64,000 nt of DNA from contig OX387185.1 of NCBI GenBank assembly GCA_947561395.2, positions 17,572,366-17,636,365 of the forward strand. The letters are read 5' to 3'. Every line of letters begins with the position of its first letter. Within the stretch, counting starts at the first letter, position 1. Positions 56,476 through 64,000 of this stretch are shown one piece after another. The notes under the pieces are model-generated. The model was not told the origin of the DNA. It saw only the letters and a program-made list of their open reading frames with translations, and searched no databases. The translations under genes and the position numbers were made by a program. This DNA is from Buxus sempervirens. Taxonomy: Eukaryota > Streptophyta > Magnoliopsida > Buxales > Buxaceae.

Positions 56476-57785
56476 CACCCACTTAATTGCCGAATTGCTT
56501 GCGGCCGACCCATCCAGCTCCATTTTTGCTGCTTTGAGACTTCAACCTCTTAGCTCAACCGTAAGCCTGGTATATATATGCAACCCAAAAATACCCTTTA
56601 CCGTACCGTAGGGGGCGAAGCCCCCCGCACCCCCCAACCCCAAGTCCCTCCCCTTGGACCCAGAATACGAACCATCAATTCCAACCGAATCGGAGATTGT
56701 TAAGTGAGCCGATCTCCCTTGAAAAAATGCCATTTTTGCATATTCTGTGATCTTTGTGATTTGTTGATTTTTGTGATTTCTGTGATTTTGCGGGATGTGG
56801 GTGACCTTTTCAAACCGAACCAATAGGGTTTCTGGGTCACCCGGAAACCCAACATGGGACTTGGACCCCCGGTCCAATTTGATTTCCAGTGGGCCTTCCA
56901 ACAGGGCCCACCCAGCCCAATAACTTACTTTTTTGCTCAAAATAAGGTTAATCAAGTTGATTGAGTGGGCCAAACCCATTGGAGGCCCACCCAAGCCCAG
57001 CTTGGGGCATGCATGTTTAGTTTAAGATTGTGGTTTGGCCGAGACCAAGAGCGGGGCCTGTCGGGCTCACCAAGCCCACTCACTAAATAAGATTAGGGCT
57101 TCCGAGCCCTAACTCATGAAGTCTTGGGCTTTCAAGCCCAAGCCCAGGTAAAGGGTCCCAAGCCCAAAGCCTGGCCCATTTTGGCGTAACTAATCAAGAT
57201 AATTTCAAATCATTTGGCAATCAACTGAACTGGCTCATTTTGCATGGAAATCACTCAAATAAATCAAACTTGAATTTCATGTAAAATTAATCCATTGAAC
57301 CAAAGTCCAAAGGGCCTCTCAGGATAGACTGAGGCCCACTAGGGGACACGTGGGCTGAACCAAGCCCACCAAGGAATCCGTGGGCCTTCCAATGGGGCCC
57401 ACCCCACCAGACCCAGATCACTTTAACTAAAAAGATAAAATCAAGCAAAGGGACCCACACAACTTTGGCGGTCCCGTAGGACTCAATCGAATGTACATGC
57501 CGGAATAGGAATCGGGTGAGTGAGAGACCAAAGTTGACTCAAACCAGGGAAACCTATGAGACCTGTCTTTTGACGGAGCGGACCGGGGTGTCTACGGACT
57601 TCCCCGGACCGTAACCGAGAACTTGCTTAGAATCTCAAGCCGCAGACCAAGCCTTAATAGACAAACTTAGGCACCCAGGTGTCTGCCTGCACCCCATCAG
57701 GCAGTGGCGACTCCAAACAACCCCGAGGCACGCATCATTTTGCATGCGCCCCGTTGTGCGACCGAGATAGGGTGTGCACAACGTA

Positions 57786-58173
57786 ACTGTTTAACATGCC
57801 CCCACAAGTTCATGGGGAGGAGAGTCACCATGAGCTTGGACTTCAAATGTTGGAACCGATGACTGGATAATCCTTTAGTGAAAATACCTGCAACTTGATC
57901 AATGGTAGAGATAAATTGTATAACAGCATCCTTATTTGCCACTTTCTCACGAATAAAATGATAATCAACCTCCATGTGTTTTGTATGTGCATGAAAGAGA
58001 GGGTTATTGGTAAGAGCTAGAGCACTAACATTGTCACACCAAATAGTTGGAGGATCAAGGAGAGAAATATGGAGATCCTTGAACACCATGTGAATCCAAT
58101 ATAACTCAGCCACTGACTCAGCCACTGTCATAGCCAAGGCCTAATACTCAGCTTCAGTACTTGATCGGGACAC
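57786..58173 (-). pseudogene. Ty1/copia RNase H C-terminal end
   Basis: The minus strand reads VSRSSTEAEY, a TAG stop (58141-58143), ALAMTVAESVAELYWIHMVF, then DNVSALALTNNPLFHAHTKH, DYHFIREKVANKD, DQVAGIFTKGLSSHRFQHLK and LWGHVK. This is the C-terminal part of copia RNase H (HTKHIE.D.H..RE and ADI.TK.L motifs), which removes the RNA strand during cDNA synthesis. It has VAGIFTKG where ADIFTKGL is usual. It is cut upstream by LTR C3 at 58174. RT, integrase and gag are not found in the window. Confidence 0.9.
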
Positions 58174-59798
58174 TGTGAGACATGGGAAAAAATCAATTCA
58201 ATGACTTTTCTTTTATCATCACATGGGCTCAATAACAAAAATCAAGGAGTCGCCTCCATTCCTTCTTAAGGTGTGAATGGACACAAAAAATAATCAAAAT
58301 AATAAAAGAAAACAAATTAGAGTAAAAAATAACTTTAATTCAAAAAGGTAAACTAGAGGTGGGTAAGGAGATTAGGTTATGAACAGGAGAAGGTGTTAGG
58401 CACCCCCATTCATCCACATAAGGTGGTTGCCAAGTATTGTTCATGTTTTTTTTAAAAGACTTGCTATTAGAAATCAAAACAAAAGTAAAAGAAAAATAAA
58501 AGAATGTATGGCTTTTTTCCATGTGAATGATCCAATTAATTCTGGATCCTTCTTATGAAAACAAGAGCCATTTCTTGGGTTTCATGATTGACTGAAATCA
58601 AGATAAAGAAAACAAATCTAAAGTAAAAACTTAAAAAATCTGGCTTTAAGTTAAATCCTTGAAATCTAGGAATAAAAAAAATATTATTATTTTTACAAAA
58701 TATTGAAGAATTGAATCTGAACAATCCAGAGTATAGATCTAGCCCATATTTCTCATTAAATATAAAAAACTAAACAAAAAATACCCATGTTGATGGAAAA
58801 CATCAAAAGGGGATAGCTTAGACCGTAGGGTCTTCTCTCAAAAATAAAAAAAATAACTCAAAAATCACCTCATGAAACCCTAGAGATTACTTGAAGGCTT
58901 CTGAATCCAGATCTACCATATTGACAATGGCAGATCCAAGATCTTAGCCTAAACGACTAAAAACATCAAAAAAACATAAAAAGGGTGAAAACAATGTAAA
59001 AAATTAGAATCTAGAAGGAAAAGGAGATCTAATGCTGTAAACAACATAGATCCATGGTACTCCTTCATATTTCATGAATAATAAATTATACAACCTAAAC
59101 AAAATACTACAACCAAATATTTCTAAGATTACAACATATGGAGGTCTACCCTACGGATCCATTCCTGTCCTCCTTTCCCTTAGAATTCTTTTCACGTTTT
59201 ACGGCTAGAGAAGATACTTGAGGTACTTGGATTTATGTTTGGGGTTACAATCACATACATGCCATATACTACAGAAAGGAAGAAGATTAGAACTATCCTA
59301 GAAATTAAAACTAGGAAGTACAGAGGTTGAGAAGCTTACTTGGACTTGAGAAAGCAAAGAGGCAGGGGTTCTCTTCTTCACTTGGAGTTTTCTTCTCAGC
59401 AATTCTTAGCCACAATTATAGCCTTCAATTCTCAATTCTAACTTCCAGCATTCAATTCTCAGCCACAATCTTCAGCCCTTTGCTTGAGGAGAGGCCTCCT
59501 ATTTATAAGCAAGAGCAGGGGCAGGGGTGGTCCTAAAAGGTTCTAGAATGTTCCAATTTAGTTTTAGAAACATGCATTAGAGCAAAAACGGCCGAACGAA
59601 ACCCTAGAGAGAAGATCAAAATAGTAACAAGGCTCAAAAATAGAGATTTTACAAAAACGCCCAAAATACGCTTGTCCGCATACCTTATGCGGAAAAAACA
59701 GGTTTGACCAAATTTTCATCTTCTTTGACTTGTTTCAAATCCAATTGAATATTTTTCTTTATTTTCTCAGTTTGGTAGTGCAATTTAGGGTTTCTACA
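58174..59798 (-). mobile_element. Family C LTR copy C3 (1625 bp)
   Basis: The plus strand starts TGTGAGACATGGG and ends GGGTTTCTACA. It is similar to C1 and C2 along its length, with a TATA box at 59499. The flanking 5 bases (GACAC left, ACTGC right) do not match. A purine-rich AGAAAGGGGCAG precedes its sense start, as expected for a 3' LTR of a minus-strand element, and the copia sequence on its left does not continue on its right. Confidence 0.88.
59499..59508 (-). promoter_or_regulatory. TATA box of LTR C3
   Basis: Sense TTATAAATAGG then AGGCCTCTCC, as in C1 and C2. Confidence 0.6.
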
Positions 59799-59812
59799 AC
59801 TGCCCCTTTCTG
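59799..59812 (-). other. Probable polypurine tract beside LTR C3
   Basis: Sense AGAAAGGGGCAGT directly before TGTAGAAACCC. Polypurine tracts prime plus-strand synthesis next to 3' LTRs. Confidence 0.6.
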
Positions 59813-61469
59813 CTAGAATTGAAACCAATTATCAGCAGAGAGCAAAAAGACCAAAAAATTGCACTTTTCCTGAGATTTGTCCAGATAATTGCAACTTGCA
59901 AGGATTAAAAAGGTAATTTTGGAAAAAGTAATTGTGTGCAGGATTTGCTGAAAAGTCCCTAACTTTAAAGGGCAAATCCTCCTCTCTAGTCTCACTGAGC
60001 ACTCGTGGCTATGAAGTGAGATTCAAGAAAATCTTTAAAACAAAAGTAGATAAATGGCAATCCTTGCAACTTACAATCGAAATGGGCACTAATTCTTTGA
60101 AAAGTGTGGAGAAAATCACAAAAAATCATTTTTTTTGCCGCTGTCCGCATTTGAATTACGGATTAACCATATCCGCATTTTGAATGCGGAATTGCCATGT
60201 CCGCATTTCTTTTGCGGACTTGAGATGTCTGTATTTCTTTTGCGGTTTTCTAGGGCCCTTTTATTTGCGAGCGCGAACAAGCTTCTTCACTTTGCCTGTT
60301 TATATTTCTTCTCCGATTCCTTTGCGACCGCACACATCTCTCCGGTCTTCACCTTCTTCAATCGCTCGTTGCTTCTCCGGCAACAGTTAGCTTCTCCGGT
60401 GACACAGTCATCTCCGGCGACAGTTGCTCTTCTCCCACTGCCGCGACCCATCCATCCTTGATTTAGACAAGTGAGTTGTCCTTGGATTTGAAGATTGAAA
60501 CAGGTATGCCGCAAATCTCTTTTGGCTTTCTTACAAAATCAAATTCGATTATTACCATTCTGCTGTTATTGAGCGAATGCTTAGGATTTTTCACATTTTG
60601 AATGATCTAAACCCCAAATGCTGATTTGTTCCTTGGTGTACCCTTCTGACATCCGAAAATATGCTACATGCACTGATGCTCTTGTATAAATCAATTGATG
60701 CTCCTATATGAATAAATCCCCAATTCCCATGTTTTGACTCATGCATGCTTCTTTTGAAATTTTTCTGCTCTTGAACTGAAAAATTCTCAACCTGTTGCAT
60801 TTGCTGAATTGTTGACTTGATGACTTGGACTTGGACTTGAATGACCTATTTTTTAATGCTGCAATCTCCTGTTTGAATGCCTTTGACATTATTGTGTGCA
60901 CTTGTGACATGTTCCAACATCTATTTTGTTGATGCATTGTCTGCACTTTGGGGCAATTATCCATGCTTCTTACAATGATTTCATGCTTTCGGAAGAACTT
61001 AAAAGTTTGTAACATGCTCTAACCTCCAAATGCCGGATTATCCTGAAACCAAAAATAGACAGTTAGATCTTTCAATAAAATCCAAGAATTAGGACAGTAA
61101 CTCAATCTTCAACCTGTATGTATTTTCCTTTCTTTTCCTTCTCTTTTTCTTTTTTTTTTCCTTTTTCTCTCTCTTTTTATTTTATTTTTCCATATAAAGA
61201 GAGTATATAAGAAGTCTGCACTTCTTAGATATAATCTTTATATATATATTTTCTTTTTTTGATTAAAGTAAAGATAACAATAAAATTTTCTCAAAATATT
61301 TTGGGAAATAGGAAAATAAACTCCTTCAGTTGACTCCTGATTTGGTCGGGAACTTCTGAAGCATTTCTTTTTCTTCTTCCTGCAAACAATTAAATTCAAT
61401 TAAAATAAAAATCAAACAATAAAATTTTACAACAAAAATAATGAACCATCTTCCTAATTTGACCCTCAG
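59813..61469. other. Stretch without recognised gene; CCGCAT hairpin array and pyrimidine-rich runs
   Basis: 60140-60250 has GTCCGCATTTGAATTACGGA, ATCCGCATTTTGAATGCGG and GTCCGCATTTCTTTTGCGGA, like the family C arrays but on the other strand. It is followed by TTTTATTTGCG and CT-rich leader-like DNA. Probably an LTR and leader of a plus-strand element that I cannot delimit. Long T/C runs occur at 61128-61190. A donor-like CAG|GTATGC is at 60502. Confidence 0.5.
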
Positions 61470-61975
61470 ATGGCCCGTATTCGATCAGCTCCTAGGGATC
61501 TTGCAGATGAGCCCTCTTCCTCTAGGGTTCGGAGGGATCCGGCCGATGTGGCTTCTTCCTCAAGAGCTGAGAGGGACTCCGATTTAGATGTCCCTGATCT
61601 TCCTTTTGGGGGTTCGCGGGAGGCGACCCTAGAGTTATACTCTAACCCTTCTGAAATTCAACTTCTTTCAAAATCTTTCACCCTGATCATTTCTTCTTTC
61701 AATTTGTTTCTTTAGCCGGTGGTTGAGGCTCCTGGCCGAGGTAGGGGCCGTGGCGAGCGCCGAGGCAGAGGCGGAGGCCATGATGGAGGCCATGGTGGAG
61801 GTAGAGGCTGAGGCAGAGAGGGGTCTGAGACCAGAGTGGAGGTGCCCGCGGCAATTGCAGTGCAGATCAAGGATACCGACCTTCTTCATGGCTTGAGGAC
61901 TCATCCCTCAGCCTGTATTAGGGCGGATGTCCCTCTGGAGTATCCTCTGTCCCATTATAGAGGGAGTTGGGCTAG
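61470..61975 (+). pseudogene. Unidentified open frame with Ser/Arg/Asp-rich start, cut by LTR A7
   Basis: From ATG 61470 the frame reads MARIRSAPRDLADEPSSSRV, then DLDVPDLPFGGSREATLELY, to a stop near 61715. Another frame (61716-61975) has a Gly/Arg stretch (GRGRGRGERRGRGGGHDGGH), one stop, then VQIKDTDLLHGLRTHPSACI and PLEYPLSHYRGSWAS. The arrangement recalls plant-mobile-domain proteins or gag-like first ORFs of retroelements, but I am not certain of either. Solo-type LTR A7 interrupts it at 61976. Confidence 0.4.
61971..61975. repeat. Left flank GCTAG of LTR A7
   Basis: Candidate target duplication; the right-hand copy lies outside the window. Confidence 0.4.
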
Positions 61976-62436
61976 TGTAACGCCCCGAACCCGGGTCAGT
62001 GCAAAACCGGCACCCGACCCGAACCCGTTTCGCTACTGTAACAACCCGAATTCAGTTCAAAAACCAAATCCGAGGTGTTACTGGCCCATATCAAATAATC
62101 ATCAAGAATATACCAAACTAAAGAAATAAGAAATCCATTCAATTAAGTAACTATCAGAGTGCGGAACATGTATGTGTGGAAGTATAGTCTAAAATCCTCA
62201 AACAACTAATATAGTTAACCATCAAAATCAATCATTAAGTCTGGTAAAATAAAAGGTCACTAATCTCTTATTTCTCTAATACATCAAACCCAATTAAAAT
62301 AGAATAATCTGATAAAGTAACTAAATCCATGACAATCCACAACCTCAGACAATATCCGGGTAAAAGTAATCCTCCGGTGAATAATCAGCTATCTCTCCCT
62401 GGAAATCAATACTATGATCCCCCTCTCGCGTATCAG

Positions 62437-63894
62437 CTGAAAAATGAAATAAAAGTAGGGTGAGATACGAATATCCCAGTAGGTAACACATGCATGTTTA
62501 AACAGTTCATATAAGTAAAATAACAGTTCATGCACGATTAAGCAATATCGACTAAGCAGGCTCGTATAATCATTCATATCAATCATGAATACAAAAACAG
62601 TATAGTTACACAGTTCTAAATATGATTTTCAGCAAGTTCTATTATAGGAATCCAATATCAGAATCAATAACATAATCCATACTTTGCTAGGATGCACTAA
62701 ACAGTCACATCCGACTAATATCTCAATTACATGCCTCCAGCATGTATACAATAGTAACAACATGTGTTTATGATTTTAGTGTCATTTTAGGACTCACAAA
62801 GATAGATAAACCTTTTGAGATGACTCTCGACCAATCGCTATACCACCGTGTGGCTTAGGAGCAATGCTACTAATGATACTTAAGTCCTATGCAGCGCAGC
62901 TTAGACAAGAGCCGTAGTCACTGACTTATTGCACACGTACCCATAAGAGTTGGCATGTACCACCAGCATGTAGCACCAGAATCAATACATGGAGATGGTC
63001 GCTTATCCACATGTACAGTGAATCACCAGCGGCTCACCGGGGTGTCCCTCCAGACATAGGACCTTCCCAAACAAACTAACTTGCAAAGGAAGCTCGCTCG
63101 CACAAGGGAGAAACTGAACCCAACTGAAATATCTCTTAGCTATCTAGCCACAACTATGGATCCATAACTAGCTATGCCCACTAGACTCTAAAAATTCCCT
63201 AAAATATAATATTTCTATAAGGGTTGGTGCCTAGCGGCATATAAAGGTTAAATCTGTCATTTACTTCAATATTCGGGGTTAACTGAGTTGAACTTATGAT
63301 CTGAATTCTCTTTATGTAATTATCTGAGTTATAGTGTAGTTTAGAGATGTTCTAGTAATCAATTAATAGTCAAGTTTTCCAAAAACTAGATTTCACAATT
63401 ACGTTCAAAGTTTGGCAACTAATGTCCTAAATATCTTCCTAATTTATTTTTTTGTAAAACAAGAAGTTTGATAATTTATTTTGGTCTTAAAACATCTTAA
63501 TTAATCATTAAAATTGACTAAAAATAGTTTGGAATTTAATCAGGGTTTGAAATTATGAAATTTCTGCACAGAATGCCTAGGATCGCCCCGGCGGTCTAAG
63601 GTCAGCGGTAGTTGATTTTAGATCGCTAATGATAAGTCGTCTTGCGATCTCAGGCGGTCTAAATTTTTACACTTGCGCCTAAGAGTGCCGAGGATCGCCG
63701 AGCACAGTCGAGGTCGGCAGTCCCTAAAAAACGTTCAGAAACAATGTAAAAGTATAATTTTTCACGTCCAAGATCATTCTAACATACATATAATATTGTT
63801 ATAAAACTAAATACATGAATATAACATACAAAAACATGCTTTGGAGATTAAACGAACGTAAATCCAAAAACAAACAGAAACCGGTGTCACCTAC
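62437..63894 (-). other. Predicted LTR intron, copy A7
   Basis: Donor CAGTG|GTAGGTGACAC (63884-63894). Partner GTGTTACCTAC (62479-62489) pairs at 11 of 11 with one G-U. Donor position 4 is G and position 8 is A here, and the partner has changed to match. Hairpin GGGATA-TTCG-TATCTC. Acceptor CATTTTTCAG at 62437. Exon 2 reads ADTREGDHSIDFQGEIADYS and then PEDYFYPDIV with the donor's last G. Confidence 0.5.
63575..63725. repeat. GATCGCC/GGCGGTC palindromic segment in LTR A7
   Basis: GGATCGCCCCGGCGGTCTAAG, GTCTTGCGATCTCAGGCGGTC and GATCGCCGAGCACAGTCGAGG. Same relative place as arrays in the other family A copies, different core. Confidence 0.7.
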
Positions 63895-64000
63895 CACTGT
63901 TTACAATTGTTTCTTCTCCTCTTCTCTGAACAATGACTAGAACAAGATGAGACACTCCCTAGAAGAATGAAAAACGAGCAACACCCTCTCCCTTTTCCTT

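Larger units (their letters stand above)
52458..57780 (+). mobile_element. Solo LTR, family B copy B3, with nested LTR A4
   Basis: Starts TGTAAGCACCTTATTTTTGC and ends TAGGGTGTGCACA, flanked by ACGTA. About 2861 bp without A4. Sense is plus, judged by the TATA box and similarity to B1 and B2 reversed. The GGGCC-rich segment is at 56810-57420. It is inserted next to the 3' end of a copia element. Confidence 0.93.
61976..64000 (-). mobile_element. Family A LTR copy A7, runs off the window
   Basis: The plus strand starts TGTAACGCCCCGAACCCGGG (sense end GGGGCGTTACA). It contains the hairpin module, intron and a GATCGCCGAG-type palindromic segment. Whether it is a solo LTR or the 3' LTR of a minus-strand element cannot be told. 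Confidence 0.88.

Noticed and set aside
61740-61820. Gly/Arg repeat as an RNA-binding RGG protein
   Set aside because: The frame has a stop and is cut by an LTR; composition alone does not support the call.

Overview
The window is nuclear DNA from a large, transposon-rich plant genome. Evidence: plant LINE pieces, a Tat/Ogre-type Ty3/gypsy element with its typical primer-binding site, a Cassandra-type LTR carrying 5S rRNA sequence, a FAR1-type Mutator-like element, a copia fragment, and one intronless plant-specific gene. I cannot name the species. There are no operons, and most of the DNA is nested, dead LTR elements. Only one gene (50722-52008, a DUF6817-like protein with a TPR-like tail) looks like an intact host gene.

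Layout. 1-6.7 kb: minus-strand Ty3/gypsy element (integrase, RNase H, RT, protease, gag, PBS, LTR) split by a solo LTR. 6.9-10.4 kb: LINE, LTR and gypsy fragments. 10.67-11.40 kb: non-autonomous hAT element. 11.4-14.9 kb: AT-rich with no gene seen. 14.9-31.3 kb: minus-strand Tat/Ogre-like element cut by several solo LTRs, including a Cassandra LTR. 32.6-43.7 kb: nested solo LTRs. 46.4-50.3 kb: decayed Mutator-like element. 50.7-52.0 kb: host gene. 52.3-59.8 kb: copia fragment split by nested solo LTRs, then another Tat-type LTR. 61.5-62.0 kb: start of an unidentified open frame, cut by a further LTR that runs off the window.

Three long LTR families recur. I call them A (sense starts TGTAARACCC, ends GGGGCGTTACA; 8 copies), B (sense starts about TGTWAGCACC, ends GYRCACA; 3 copies) and C (sense starts TGTAGAMACCC, ends ATGTCTCACA; 3 copies, the Tat/Ogre LTR). 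Eight solo LTRs (Cassandra included) have exact 5-bp target duplications that I read directly: CAAGT, CCTTT, ATGAA, GACGA, GTCTG, ATAGT, ACGTA and GGCCT.

The most interesting signal is in family A. Seven of seven informative copies have a predicted intron inside the LTR. An 11-nt segment at the 5' splice site is complementary to an 11-nt segment 40-48 nt upstream of the 3' splice site. The two segments change together between copies. The downstream segment abuts a hairpin (often UUCG-looped) that also covaries and is followed by a pyrimidine tract and the acceptor AG. I know of no description of it. Families A, B and C also each carry arrays of short hairpins with unrelated sequences, and family A introns carry different minisatellites in roughly the same place.
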